Assembly: GCF_019263585.2 (NCBI RefSeq)
Contig: NZ_JADQDF010000001.1
Coordinates: forward strand, 4,278,001-4,342,000
DNA from: Pseudonocardia oceani
GTDB lineage: Bacteria > Actinomycetota > Actinomycetes > Mycobacteriales > Pseudonocardiaceae
Length of the DNA: 64,000 nt
Direction of reading: 5' to 3'
The notes under the pieces were generated by a model. The model did not search any database and was not told the DNA's origin. It saw nothing but the letters and a program-made list of their open reading frames with translations. Below are positions 32,258-40,796 of the stretch, in pieces. The position numbers and the translations under genes were made by a program. Positions within the stretch are counted from its first letter, which is position 1. The number at the start of each line of letters is the position of its first letter.

Positions 32258-33634
32258 ATGGGCGCAGTGCCGGACCGGATACCCGTGGTGCGGGGGCTGC
32301 CGGTCCTGGGCAGCCTCGCCGAGCTCGCCCGCGACCCGGGGGAGCTCTTCGTCCGCGCCTACCTCGAGCACGGGCCCGTCTTCCGGGTCCGGGCGCTGAA
32401 CCGCACGCTCACCGTGCTGGCCGGCCCGGAGCTCGGGCGGTGGATGGGTTCGAAGGAGGGCCGGTCGTGCCTGCGGTCCCGCGAGGTGTGGCAGGGGCTC
32501 GTCGACGAGTACGGGGCGACGCGGACGCTCACCGGGCTCGACGGGCCCGAGCACCGCAGGCTGCGCGAGGTCATGCGCCGCGGCTACTCGCGGGAGGCGC
32601 TGCACGGCAGGCTCGACGAGCTCGTGGCGATCACCGACCGGTGCCTCGAGCGCGACTGGGTGCCGGGCACGGCCGTGCCGGTGGTCAGCGCGTTCCAGCA
32701 CCTGGTGACCAGCCAGCTCGGGACGCTGCTCACCGGGCGGGCGCCGGTCGAGTACGTCGCCGACATCCGCACGACGATCCTCTACATCCTCAACACCCTG
32801 GTCACGAAGCAGCGCCCGACCGTGCTGCTGCGACGCCCGGAGTACCGGCGGGCGAAGGCGCGCGTCGCGGAGCTGGGGCGGGCGATGATCCGCGACTTCC
32901 GGGCCCGGCCGCCGGCAGCGGCGGATCGGCGCACGCTCGTCGACGACATCATGGACGCCCACGACCGTGATCCGTCGCTCGTCGCGGAGAACGACCTCGT
33001 GCTCGCCCTGACCGGGCCCTACGTCGCCGGTCTCGACACCGTGGCGAACACCCTCGCCTCCCTCGTCCATGCCGTGCTGGCGCACCCGGAGGTCCTGCGC
33101 CGGGTCCGGGCCGAGGCCGACGCCCTGTTCGCGACCGGCCCGGTCACCGAGGCGTCGATCGCCGACCTCCCCGCGATCAGCGGCGCCGTGCAGGAGACGA
33201 TGCGCCGCTACCCGATCGCCGTCGCGCAGCCGCGGGTCGCCGACCGCGACTTCGAGTACGCGGGCCACCGGATCCGGGAGGGTGAGCCCGTGTACTGCGC
33301 GATCACCGTGCCGCACTTCCTGCCCGAGTTCTTCCCCGACCCGCTCGCGTTCGACATCGACCGCTACGGCGACGGCCGCCGCGAGCACGCGGTGCCCGGC
33401 GCCTACGCCCCGTTCGGCAAGGGCCCGCACACCTGTCTCGGCAAGGGCATCGCCGACGTCCAGATGACGCTGACCGCCGCGCGCCTGTTCCACCGCCTCG
33501 ACCTCGACCTCGACCCGCCCGGTCACGTCCTGCAGCGCCGGGCCGCGCCCACCCCGGGCCCGACCGACGGCTTCCGCGTGCGGGTCGCGGGGGTGCGGCG
33601 ACCGTCCGACGGTCAGCGCCCCCGGACCGCGTAG
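32258..33634 (+). CDS. Cytochrome P450
   Basis: 458 residues from ATG 32258 with GGGGGAG upstream; the open frame starts earlier at 32192. The haem-binding loop APFGKGPHTCLGKG puts the thiolate at Cys393, the ExxR motif is QETMRRYP, and the I helix contains YVAGLDTVANT, where the second threonine of the usual AGxDTT is Val. P450s insert one oxygen atom into C-H bonds using ferredoxin-supplied electrons. Neither ferredoxin nor reductase is adjacent. The 3' end overlaps the convergent DHFR-like gene by 22 bp. The ligand is unknown. Confidence 0.92.
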   Translation: MGAVPDRIPVVRGLPVLGSLAELARDPGELFVRAYLEHGPVFRVRALNRTLTVLAGPELGRWMGSKEGRSCLRSREVWQGLVDEYGATRTLTGLDGPEHRRLREVMRRGYSREALHGRLDELVAITDRCLERDWVPGTAVPVVSAFQHLVTSQLGTLLTGRAPVEYVADIRTTILYILNTLVTKQRPTVLLRRPEYRRAKARVAELGRAMIRDFRARPPAAADRRTLVDDIMDAHDRDPSLVAENDLVLALTGPYVAGLDTVANTLASLVHAVLAHPEVLRRVRAEADALFATGPVTEASIADLPAISGAVQETMRRYPIAVAQPRVADRDFEYAGHRIREGEPVYCAITVPHFLPEFFPDPLAFDIDRYGDGRREHAVPGAYAPFGKGPHTCLGKGIADVQMTLTAARLFHRLDLDLDPPGHVLQRRAAPTPGPTDGFRVRVAGVRRPSDGQRPRTA

Positions 33635-34233
33635 GTGAGGTGGGTCGTCCGCGCCGTCGGGTCCGCACGCAGCGGCTCCAGCGCCACGCGGCCCGCGTCG
33701 ACGCCCTCGAACAGGCGGACTCCCTTCCCGAACAGCACGGGGGAGACCGCGACCGTGAACTCGTCGACCAGGCCCGCGTTCACGTGCTGCAGGATCGTCG
33801 CGCCGCCGCCCGCGATGCGGACGTCGCGGTCGCCGGCGGCCTCACGCGCCTGCTCCAGCGCCGACCCGATGCCGTCGTGGACGAAGTGGAAGACGGTGCC
33901 GCCCGGGCGCTCCCACGGCTCGCGCTCCTCGTGCGTCACGACGAAGACCGGCGTGTGGAACGGCGCCTCCTCCGGCCACATCCGCTCGCCGGCGTCGAAC
34001 ATGCGCCTGCCCATCACGCTCGCGCCGGTGCGGGCGAACGTCCGCCGCGCGATGTCGTCGTCGGGCCCCTCCTCGCCGCCCTCGCCGAGCCCGAGGTTCT
34101 CCCGGAAGAAGCGCGTGGGGAAGATCCACTGCTGCAGCTCCATCCACTGCTTCCCCATCAGTTCGTCACTCGATTCCGGGGCGATGAACCCGTCGAGTGA
34201 CATGGAGACGCTGAAGAACACCGTCCCGGCCAT
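33613..34233 (-). CDS. Dihydrofolate reductase/RibD C-terminal-like protein
   Basis: 206 residues, ATG 34233 overlapping the SRPBCC stop. The start FFSVSMSLDGFIA and TGASVMGRRMFDAGE with VRIAGGGATILQHVNAGLVDE are characteristic of the RibD_C/YwjB-type DHFR-fold family in actinomycetes. These bind NADPH and reduce unknown substrates; they are not the housekeeping FolA. Co-transcription with an ArsR regulator and an SRPBCC protein forms a frequently seen three-gene cassette. Confidence 0.85.
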   Translation of the reverse strand: MAGTVFFSVSMSLDGFIAPESSDELMGKQWMELQQWIFPTRFFRENLGLGEGGEEGPDDDIARRTFARTGASVMGRRMFDAGERMWPEEAPFHTPVFVVTHEEREPWERPGGTVFHFVHDGIGSALEQAREAAGDRDVRIAGGGATILQHVNAGLVDEFTVAVSPVLFGKGVRLFEGVDAGRVALEPLRADPTARTTHLTYAVRGR

Positions 34234-34700
34234 CAGGCGGTCCCGGTGACGTGGGCGGCGAGGTTGTCCAGGGTCTGCCCGCCGGCCTCGACCGCGTGGT
34301 ACTTCTCGACCGCCTCGTCGCGCTGCTCCCTGGTGGGGAACACCGTGCGCATCTCGATGCGGGTGCCCGCCCCGTCGGGGGCGAACGTGAGGACCGTGAC
34401 GAACGCGTCCGGGTCGTCGCGCGACTCCCCGTGCAGCATCGCGATCCGCTCCGGCGGGTCGATCTCGGTCCAGGCGATCCACTCCTGGTAGTCCGTGCCG
34501 TCGGGTCCGTGCATCACGAAGTCCCACGCCCCGCCGACGCGGAACTCGAACGCCCGCGTGGTGGTGGTGAACCCCTCCGGTCCCCACCACCGCGACAGGT
34601 GCCGCACCGCCGTGAACGCCTCGAACACCCGCTCCCGCGGCGCACCGATCACCCGCGAGACCACGATCTCGCGGTCGGTGTCCCGTTCTGCCCTCTGCAT
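34233..34700 (-). CDS. SRPBCC (AHSA1-type) ligand-binding protein
   Basis: 155 residues from ATG 34700. The START/Bet-v1-like fold is indicated by REIVVSRVIGAPRERVFEAF, WWGPEGFTTTTRAFEFRVGG and the last helix DEAVEKYHAVEAGGQTLDNL. AHSA1-type proteins bind hydrophobic ligands. The stop overlaps the next ATG. Arrangement directly after an ArsR regulator is the standard ArsR-SRPBCC pair. Confidence 0.88.
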   Translation of the reverse strand: MQRAERDTDREIVVSRVIGAPRERVFEAFTAVRHLSRWWGPEGFTTTTRAFEFRVGGAWDFVMHGPDGTDYQEWIAWTEIDPPERIAMLHGESRDDPDAFVTVLTFAPDGAGTRIEMRTVFPTREQRDEAVEKYHAVEAGGQTLDNLAAHVTGTA

Positions 34701-34704
34701 CGGC

Positions 34705-35037
34705 CTACTCCTCCTGCTCCAGGTCGCGCACGTAGGCGTCGAGCCGGTCGAAGCTCGCGTTCCAGAACCGCTCGAACCCGCCGGTCCACTCGTGGACCGG
34801 CCGCAGCCCGCGGGCGTCGAGGCCGTAGAGGCGCTGCTTGCCCGCCCTGCGGTCCCGAACCAGCCCGACCTCCCGGAGCACCCGCAGGTGCTTCGACGCC
34901 CCCGGCTGGGTCATCCCCAGCTCCCGGGCGAGCTCGGTCACCGGCCGCTCACCGGTGCGCAGGAGCGCCAGGATCTCCCGGCGCTGCGGCTCGGCGATCG
35001 CGTTGAAGACGTCCGACGTCGTCGCTGCCCGTGCCAT
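34705..35037 (-). CDS. ArsR-family transcriptional regulator
   Basis: 110 residues from ATG 35037. Winged helix-turn-helix from FNAIAEPQRREILALL through VTELARELGMTQPGASKHLRVLREVGLV to the GKQRLYGLDARGL wing. No cysteine pairs for metal sensing are present, so it is the non-metal ArsR type usually paired with SRPBCC proteins. It starts the ArsR-SRPBCC-DHFR operon. A near-consensus promoter sits directly before the start codon. Confidence 0.9.
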   Translation of the reverse strand: MARAATTSDVFNAIAEPQRREILALLRTGERPVTELARELGMTQPGASKHLRVLREVGLVRDRRAGKQRLYGLDARGLRPVHEWTGGFERFWNASFDRLDAYVRDLEQEE

Positions 35038-35043
35038 GGCGCC

Positions 35044-35071
35044 ATCATATGCCTATATGGGTATGCGTCAA
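35044..35071 (-). promoter_or_regulatory. Near-consensus promoter of the ArsR operon, apparently leaderless
   Basis: On the minus strand TTGACG (35071-35066) and TATGAT (35049-35044) are separated by 16 bp. Only 6 bases (GGCGCC) separate the -10 box from the ATG at 35037, so transcription would begin at or next to the start codon. The region is locally AT-rich (CATATGCCTATATGGGTATG), and the partial symmetry could be the ArsR site. The -35 box overlaps the stop codon of tupC, which ends at 35068. Confidence 0.65.
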
Positions 35072-36075
35072 GCGTCGGGCGGCACCGCACGCAGGTCGGC
35101 GTTCGCGACGGTGACGGCCGTGGGTGATCCGCGCTGCAGGCCGACCGCGCCGCCCGCGGGGACGAGGCAGGCGAGCGGACGGCCTCCGGACTCGGGGTCG
35201 ACGTCGATCCGCACGCCGGCGCCCAGCGGCACGATCCGGCGGACGGTGCCCGGCACGCGGACGTCGCCGGGCGGCGGGGCGTCGTCGAGCCGCAGCGGCC
35301 GGCAGTGCTCGGGACGGGCGACGAGCAGCCCGGACCGTCCGGTGAGGGCGGGCGGGAGCAGGTTGGTGCATCCGACGAGCTGCGCGCAGTCGGCGTCGGC
35401 GGGCCGGTCGAGGACCCGGGCGGTGGGACCGTGCTGGCGGATGCGCCCGGCCACGAGCAGCGCGGTGCGCCCGGCGAGCGCGTGGGCCTCGTGGCGGTCG
35501 TGGGTGACGAGCACGGTGGCGGTGTCGAGGTCGTCGAGGACCGCGCGCAGGTCGGCGACCAGGTCGGTGCGGGTGGTGGCGTCCAGTCCGGCGAACGGCT
35601 CGTCGAGCAGCAGCACCCGTGGTCCGACGGCGAGTGCGCGGGCGATCGCCACCCGCTGGGCCTCACCCCCGGACAGGGTCCGGGCGTCCCGTCCGGCCAG
35701 GTGCCCGACCCCGAGCGCGTCGAGCCACGGCACGGACCGCCGTGCGGCCTCGGCCCGGCCGACGCCGCGCAGCCGCAGTCCCGCGGCGGCGTTGGCCGCG
35801 ACCGTTCCCCGGCGCAGGATCGGGCGCTGCAGCACCGCGGCGACCGCGGCGCGCACCGCCCGGGCGTCGGCGGGCCGCCCGTCGAGCAGGACCTGTCCGG
35901 CGCGGTGCGGCCGGCCGATCCGGGCCAGTGCGCGCAGCAGCGTGGACTTCCCGGCGCCGTTGGGTCCGAGCACCGCCAGCGTCTCCCCGGCGTCGACGTC
36001 GAGGTGCTCCACGTGCAGCAGGTCGCGGTCGCGGACGCCGACGCGCAGGTCGCGGCACCCGATCCGGACGGTCAT
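35068..36075 (-). CDS. tupC: ABC transporter ATP-binding protein, tungstate/molybdate type
   Basis: 335 residues from ATG 36075. Walker A GPNGAGKSTLL near residue 38, the signature LSGGEAQRVAIARAL, Walker B VLLLDEPFAGLD and switch histidine VTHDRHEA are all present. A C-terminal domain of about 110 residues (RSGLLVARPEHCRPL...VRRIVPLGAGVRIDVD) resembles the TOBE/MOP region of oxyanion importers. It belongs with the permease and binding protein encoded upstream. The gene start and the permease stop are separated by a 14-bp tandem repeat. Confidence 0.85.
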   Translation of the reverse strand: MTVRIGCRDLRVGVRDRDLLHVEHLDVDAGETLAVLGPNGAGKSTLLRALARIGRPHRAGQVLLDGRPADARAVRAAVAAVLQRPILRRGTVAANAAAGLRLRGVGRAEAARRSVPWLDALGVGHLAGRDARTLSGGEAQRVAIARALAVGPRVLLLDEPFAGLDATTRTDLVADLRAVLDDLDTATVLVTHDRHEAHALAGRTALLVAGRIRQHGPTARVLDRPADADCAQLVGCTNLLPPALTGRSGLLVARPEHCRPLRLDDAPPPGDVRVPGTVRRIVPLGAGVRIDVDPESGGRPLACLVPAGGAVGLQRGSPTAVTVANADLRAVPPDA

Positions 36076-36076
36076 G

Positions 36077-36132
36077 GTCGGCGGGTCATGGTCGGCGGGT
36101 CACGGTCGGCGGGTCACGGTCGGCGGGTCACG
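36077..36132. repeat. Four 14-bp tandem repeats at the tupB-tupC junction
   Basis: The unit GTCGGCGGGTCAYG is repeated four times without gaps, with a partial fifth beginning at 36133. It covers the tupB stop codon (36128-36130) and ends next to the tupC start codon (36075). Since 14 is not a multiple of 3, each copy offers a GTG or ATG in a different frame. A change in copy number would alter the distance and translational coupling between the two genes. Confidence 0.8.
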
Positions 36133-36829
36133 GTCGGGCGGGCTCCCGCTGCTGGGCGAGGGTCAGCGCCAGGTTGACGGCGAACGCGATGAGCAGCAGG
36201 ACCAGTCCGAACGCGATGGCCAGGGCGAACTCGCCGCGGCTGGTGGCGAGCACCGCCGCCGTGGTGAGCACCCTGGTCTCCCCGGCCAGGTTGCCGCCCA
36301 CCATCTGCGCCGCGCCCACCTCGCTCACGACCGCCCCGAACGCGGCCATCGCCGCGGCGAGCAGCGGGAGCCGCGCTTCGCCGAACAGCGCGAGCAGCGC
36401 CCTGGCACGGGTGGCGCCGAGGCCCTGCATCTGCACGAGGAAGTCGGGATCCACCTGCTGCAGCGCCGTCGCGGCGAGCGCGACCACGATGGGCGTGGCG
36501 ATCGCCGCCTGCGCGACGATCATCGCCGTCGGCGTGTAGAGCAGCCCGAACGCCCCGAGCGGGCCGCTGCGCCACAGCAGCACGGTGACGAACAACCCGA
36601 CCACGACCGGCGGCAGCCCGAGCCCCGTGTTGGCGGCGGCGAGCACGACCCGCCGTCCGCGGAAGGCGGTCAGCGCGACAACCGCGCCCAGGGGCACGCC
36701 GAGGACCAGCGCGACGGCGGTCGCGGTCAGCGAGACCCGCAGCGTCAGCGCGGTGATCTCCCAGGTGTCCGCGTCGCCGGTGAGCAGCAGCCGCCACGCC
36801 TCGACCAGGCCGTCGAGCAGGACGTCCAT
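36128..36829 (-). CDS. tupB: ABC transporter permease, tungstate/molybdate type
   Basis: 233 residues from ATG 36829, with five to six hydrophobic segments. The cytoplasmic EAA-type loop is visible as LQQVDPDFLVQMQGLGATRARALLALFGE, and LGLPPVVVGLFVTVLLW is typical of TupB/ModB-like permeases. It brings the oxyanion across the membrane for TupA-TupC. The gene follows tupA by 22 bp. Confidence 0.88.
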   Translation of the reverse strand: MDVLLDGLVEAWRLLLTGDADTWEITALTLRVSLTATAVALVLGVPLGAVVALTAFRGRRVVLAAANTGLGLPPVVVGLFVTVLLWRSGPLGAFGLLYTPTAMIVAQAAIATPIVVALAATALQQVDPDFLVQMQGLGATRARALLALFGEARLPLLAAAMAAFGAVVSEVGAAQMVGGNLAGETRVLTTAAVLATSRGEFALAIAFGLVLLLIAFAVNLALTLAQQREPARP

Positions 36830-36851
36830 CAGGCCGCGTCCACGGTCCGGC

Positions 36852-37691
36852 TCATCCGGTGGGGTCGGGCTTGCCGGCGTCGGGCACGAACAGCGGCTGC
36901 CCGTACTCCGCGCGGCCGAAGTCGCCGATCATCTGCTGGGCCGGGGCGTCGAGGATCCAGTCGGCGAAGGCGGCGGCGCCCTCGGGCTGCACCCGGTCGC
37001 CGGCGCCGGTCGTCATCTCGATCACGTGGTAGACGTTGAGCAGTCCCGGGTCGCCCTCGCCCAGCACCACCAGCGAGCCGGGCTGGCTCAGCCACGTCGC
37101 CCGGTCCGAGAGGGTGTAGCCGCCGTTCTCGTCGGCGATCCGCAGCGTGGCGCCCATGCCCTGCCCGGTCTCCTGGTACCAGGATCCGCCCGGGGCGATC
37201 CCGGCCGACTCCCAGAGCTGGTCCTCCCGGGCGTCGGTCCCGGAGTCGTCGCCGCGGGAGACGAACACCGTGCCCGCGCCGGCGATCCGCGTCATCGCCT
37301 CCGCCGCGCCCGCCCCGCGGACGCCGGCGGGGTCGGACGCGGGCCCGACGAGCACGAAGTCGTTGTGCATCACCAGCCGGCGCTGCCCGGTCGCGCCCTC
37401 GGCGACGAGGGCCTCCTCCGCCGCGGGGGAGTGCACGAGCAGCACGTCGGCCTCGCCGCGGCGGCCCAGTTCGATGGCCTGCCCGCTGCCCACCGCCACC
37501 GTCTTCACGCCCCAGCCGGTGTCGGCGGTGAACGCCGGGAGCAGCGCGTCGAGCAGCCCGGAGTCCTGCGTGCTGGTGGTGGTGGCCAGGATCAGCGACC
37601 GCTCCGCCGACGGCCCGGCCGCGGGGCCGCCGCACCCCACGAGCAGCAGCAGCGCGACCGCGACGAGAGCTGTTCTGATCTGACCTACCAC
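36852..37691 (-). CDS. tupA: Tungstate-type substrate-binding lipoprotein
   Basis: 279 residues from GTG 37691. A lipoprotein signal peptide ends with lipobox LLVGCG (Cys about residue 20). The mature protein begins with ILATTTSTQDSGLLDALLPAF, the signature of TupA-like tungstate-binding proteins, with FVSRGDDSGTDARE further on. It captures the oxyanion outside the membrane. Tungstate or molybdate supply fits with the two molybdenum hydroxylase operons further on, but TupA selectivity cannot be read from sequence. Confidence 0.88.
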   Translation of the reverse strand: MVGQIRTALVAVALLLLVGCGGPAAGPSAERSLILATTTSTQDSGLLDALLPAFTADTGWGVKTVAVGSGQAIELGRRGEADVLLVHSPAAEEALVAEGATGQRRLVMHNDFVLVGPASDPAGVRGAGAAEAMTRIAGAGTVFVSRGDDSGTDAREDQLWESAGIAPGGSWYQETGQGMGATLRIADENGGYTLSDRATWLSQPGSLVVLGEGDPGLLNVYHVIEMTTGAGDRVQPEGAAAFADWILDAPAQQMIGDFGRAEYGQPLFVPDAGKPDPTG

Positions 37692-37717
37692 AGAACGGGA
37701 GCATAGGCTGCGACGCT

Positions 37718-38638
37718 GTGACGCGATACCGCGAGATCTGCACCGACCTGGCCGAGAGGATCAGCGCGGGCGACATCGCGGCCGGCGCCGAGCTCCCCGC
37801 GGTGCGCGAGCTGGCGCACCGGTTCGGGACGACGGCCACGACGGTGAGCCGGGCGCAGCGGACGCTGGTCGACGCCGGCGTCATCGTCACGGCCGACCGA
37901 CGGCGGACGCGGGTGGCCGCCGCAGGCGCGGTGGCCGCGCGCCGGTTCCTGCACGCCGAGCTGGTGTTCCGCCTCGCCGGCAGCGACGACCCGGCGCTGG
38001 ACGTCGTCACGCGGACCGTCGGTCAGGCCGTACACAGCATCGGCACCGACGGCAGCTTCGACGGCCTGCGCGCGGTCAGCCAGGGCCGGGCCGACGGCGC
38101 CGCTGTGCACCTGATGCACCACACAGGCGTCTACAACGCGCCGTTCGCCCGCAGCGTCCTGCGCGACCGGCGACCGCACCTGATCCACCTGTGGCGGCGC
38201 GAACAGGGCCTCCTCGTGCCTCCCGGCAACCCCCGCGGGCTCGCCACGGCCGCCGACCTGAGTCCGCTGCGGATCGCCAAGCGCCGTCCCGGTACCGGCA
38301 CCCGGATCCTGCTCGAGCGGCTGTTGCTCGCCGCCGGCCTCGACCCCGACGCGCTGCGGGGCCCGGAGAACGGCTCCCACCTGGAGGTGGCGCTGTCCGT
38401 CGCGTCCGGGACCGTCGACGCGGGCCTCGGGGTCCGCTCCGCGGCACGTGACCTCGACCTGGACTTCCTGCCGCTGGTCACCGAGGACTACGACATCGTC
38501 CTGGGTGCGGCGGCGCTCGACGCCGCCGCACCGCTGATCGCCGCGCTGCACGAGCCCGCCGTCCGGTCCGCGGTGAGCGGGCTCGGTGGCTACGACACCA
38601 CCCTCAGCGGGGAGGTGTCCGACCTCGGCACTTCCTGA
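37718..38638 (+). CDS. GntR-type HTH fused to a periplasmic-binding-protein-like sensor domain
   Basis: 306 residues from GTG 37718. Residues 1-65 form a GntR winged helix (CTDLAERISAGDIAAGAELPAVRELAHRFGTTATTVSRA). The remainder is a binding-protein-like domain (SFDGLRAVSQGRADGAAVHLMHHTG, GTGTRILLERLL, VASGTVDAGLGV) of the type used by molybdate-responsive one-component regulators. It diverges from tupA with only 26 bp between the starts, so it very likely controls the transporter and senses the same oxyanion in the cytoplasm. This is a family-and-position inference. Confidence 0.8.
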   Translation: MTRYREICTDLAERISAGDIAAGAELPAVRELAHRFGTTATTVSRAQRTLVDAGVIVTADRRRTRVAAAGAVAARRFLHAELVFRLAGSDDPALDVVTRTVGQAVHSIGTDGSFDGLRAVSQGRADGAAVHLMHHTGVYNAPFARSVLRDRRPHLIHLWRREQGLLVPPGNPRGLATAADLSPLRIAKRRPGTGTRILLERLLLAAGLDPDALRGPENGSHLEVALSVASGTVDAGLGVRSAARDLDLDFLPLVTEDYDIVLGAAALDAAAPLIAALHEPAVRSAVSGLGGYDTTLSGEVSDLGTS

Positions 38639-38639
38639 G

Positions 38640-38990
38640 CCTGCGGCGGCATGCCGAGCGGAAACCGGAGCTCGGTCTCCAGCCTGGGGAGGACTCGTCG
38701 CGCAGGATCGGGAAGTCCTCGAGGTAGTTCGGAAGAGCGATCGCGAGACCGTCCAGTCCCGCATCGTGCAGGCGGACGAGCGTCTGCGCGACGACGTCCG
38801 GCGAGCCGGGCAGGGGATAGGCGCCGTGGCCGCAGAACCGCTCGCGCATCGACTCCCACCGGGCGGGCGGCATCGACTCCGAATGGGGAAGACGTCCCTG
38901 ATGAGGATGTCCGCTGCAGCCCAGTCGGTCGGATCGGCGCGGCGGCTGGCGCAGCCTCGACGCGCTCGACGACCGTGTCGTCGGTCGGTG
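38640..38990 (-). pseudogene. Decayed C-terminal part of an LLM flavin monooxygenase
   Basis: On the minus strand pieces of a luciferase-like monooxygenase C-terminus lie in different frames: DWAAADILIRDVFPI, then PARWESMRERFCGHGAYPL with GSPDVVAQTLVRLHDAGLDG and YLEDFPILRDE, then VLPRLETELRF. At least two frameshifts separate them and the N-terminal TIM-barrel half is missing. The fragment starts the accessory aromatic-catabolism segment and probably marks a rearrangement junction. Confidence 0.6.
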
Positions 38991-39002
38991 GCCCTGGGAG
39001 CT

Positions 39003-39758
39003 CTACCTGGAAAGCAGAGCCCCGGCGATGCCCACGGCCGCGGCGTGCACGGCGGGTGCGAGGCGGTCGACGTCGATCTGATGCGCCCATCTGGTCACGG
39101 ACACCGCGGCCATAGCCCGTCGACCGGTGTCCAGCACCGGCGCCGCGACGCAGGCGATACCCCTGGCGGACTCCTCGTGCTCGGCGGCGAACCCGCGCCC
39201 CTGCGCGGTGCGGATCTCGCGCAGCACGAGTCCGGGCGCCACGATCGTGCGTGGCGTGCGGCGCTGCAGCGGGTGGTTGATCACCTCCTGCTGGACCGCG
39301 TGCGGTGCATGGGCGAGCAGCGCTTTGCCCACCCCCGTGCAGTACGCAGGCATCCGGCCGCCGAGCCGCGACTGCAGCACCGGGCCGTGGCGGCTGCCGA
39401 GCTTGTGGACGTAGACGACGTCCGAGCCGTCGAGCACGGCCAGGTGCACGGTGCTGCGGGTGGTCTCGAAGAGGTCTGCGAGGAACGGTCCCGCCGCCTC
39501 CCGGAGCCGGTGCTGCTGGGGCGCGAGTGCGCCGAGCTCGAAGAGGCGAACACCTAGACGGTGCCCGTTCTCCGTGCGTTCGACCAACTCCCACTCGGCC
39601 AGCTCTCCGAGCAGGCGGTGAGCGGTCGGCTTGGGGAGCTTCGTGCGACGGGCCAGTTCGGCGAGGGTGAGTTCTGCGTCGCCGGGCCGGAACGCCGCGA
39701 GCAGGCACAGGGCGCGGCCCAGCTTGGAGGGGCCACCGTGCAACTCGCCAGCACTCAT
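39003..39758 (-). CDS. IclR-family regulator (first of two)
   Basis: 251 residues from ATG 39758. Winged HTH GRALCLLAAFRPGDAELTLAELARRTKLPKPTAHRLLGEL in consecutive parts, then the effector domain with AYCTGVGKALLAHAPH. Regulators of this family control aromatic and acid catabolism. It is 110 bp from the second IclR gene, both on the minus strand and both upstream of an aromatic-catabolism operon on the plus strand. The upstream gap contains an AT-rich GATTACGCATCGAGTAACGC segment that may be the promoter. Confidence 0.88.
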   Translation of the reverse strand: MSAGELHGGPSKLGRALCLLAAFRPGDAELTLAELARRTKLPKPTAHRLLGELAEWELVERTENGHRLGVRLFELGALAPQQHRLREAAGPFLADLFETTRSTVHLAVLDGSDVVYVHKLGSRHGPVLQSRLGGRMPAYCTGVGKALLAHAPHAVQQEVINHPLQRRTPRTIVAPGLVLREIRTAQGRGFAAEHEESARGIACVAAPVLDTGRRAMAAVSVTRWAHQIDVDRLAPAVHAAAVGIAGALLSR

Positions 39759-39868
39759 GCGATGCCCGCTCTCGACCTCGGGATGTGCGGCGCGTTCAGG
39801 CGCCGGCTGAGGCCACCAGCCTACGATTACGCATCGAGTAACGCAATGCATATTTTGGAACGTTGTTG

Positions 39869-40645
39869 TCAGTCCTGGACCGGGCACCCCAGCTCGGCCG
39901 AGATGGCCTTCGCCGTGGTGAGCAGTTCGGCGCGGATGGAGCGGGCATCGCGGTCGTCGTCGAACCGGGCTGGCATCGCGACGCCGATCACCACCTCGAT
40001 GTGTTCGTCCGGTCCGAAGACCGGCGCGGAGATGACGTTCAGCCCGGCGATGACGCTTCCGGTGGCGGTGGCGACGCCGGTCGTGCGCACCTCGTCGAGA
40101 ACCTGGGCGAGGCGCTCGGGCGGGAGATGGGAGCTCTCCTTGCGTCGCTGCTGGGCAGCGAGAATCGGAGCGGTGAGAGGTTCGGGCAAGTGTGCGAGGA
40201 ATGCCCGTCCGATCGACGAATCCACGATCGGCAGGATCGAGCCGATCCTGACCACGATCGGCAGTGGATACCACCCGTGGTCCTGGCGCACCAGGCTCGG
40301 CCCGGCGTCTGTCCACAGCGCGAGGTACACGGTGTGCCCGGTGCGATCGCGCAGGGCGCTGGCATGGCGCGACGCGGTGCCCACCTCGTCGACCCGGCGC
40401 AGTGCCTCGACGCCGAGCCGCCTGGCCGCCGGGCCGAGGTTGTAGAGCCCGGTGTCCATCTCCTGCGTGACGAACCCGGTGCGCAGGAGGCTGACCAGGT
40501 AGCGGTGGGTCTTGCCCGGGAGCAGTCCACTGCTGGCGGCGATCTTGGACAGTGGCATCGGCCCCCCGCCCTCCTCGAGCGCCGCCAGCACGCGCATGCC
40601 GATCTCGACGGACTGGATGCCCTGCTGCTGATGTGGCGTCGTCAC
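39869..40645 (-). CDS. IclR-family regulator divergent from the aromatic operon
   Basis: 258 residues from GTG 40645, which has GAGGAG 11 bp upstream; the open frame extends to 40690 without a ribosome site. HTH: SVEIGMRVLAALEEGGGPMPLSKIAASSGLLPGKTHRYL in successive parts; effector domain with VDSSIGRAFLAHLPE. It is divergent from the MFS-hydroxylase-dioxygenase operon, with a 15-bp palindrome between them, so it is the best candidate for controlling it. Effector probably an aromatic acid intermediate. Confidence 0.87.
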   Translation of the reverse strand: MTTPHQQQGIQSVEIGMRVLAALEEGGGPMPLSKIAASSGLLPGKTHRYLVSLLRTGFVTQEMDTGLYNLGPAARRLGVEALRRVDEVGTASRHASALRDRTGHTVYLALWTDAGPSLVRQDHGWYPLPIVVRIGSILPIVDSSIGRAFLAHLPEPLTAPILAAQQRRKESSHLPPERLAQVLDEVRTTGVATATGSVIAGLNVISAPVFGPDEHIEVVIGVAMPARFDDDRDARSIRAELLTTAKAISAELGCPVQD

Positions 40646-40714
40646 CGGTGATCGGGCTCCTCGGGACGGGGGACGCGGCCGGCTCATCATGCCGGACCGC
40701 TCGTCGAACCGGCA

Positions 40715-40729
40715 TTCCAGCTACTGGAA
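40715..40729. promoter_or_regulatory. Operator-like palindrome upstream of the aromatic operon
   Basis: TTCCAGCTACTGGAA is a perfect inverted repeat with 6-bp arms and a 3-bp centre. It has the same 15-bp architecture as the glp operator at 9210-9226 and lies between the divergent IclR and MFS genes, 67 bp before the MFS start. Confidence 0.6.
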
Positions 40730-40796
40730 CGGATCTGTGGGACGCGTTCGGCACGGGTGCCAGGGTTCGCCCGGTTCCGACGAAGAGGTGGTTCTC

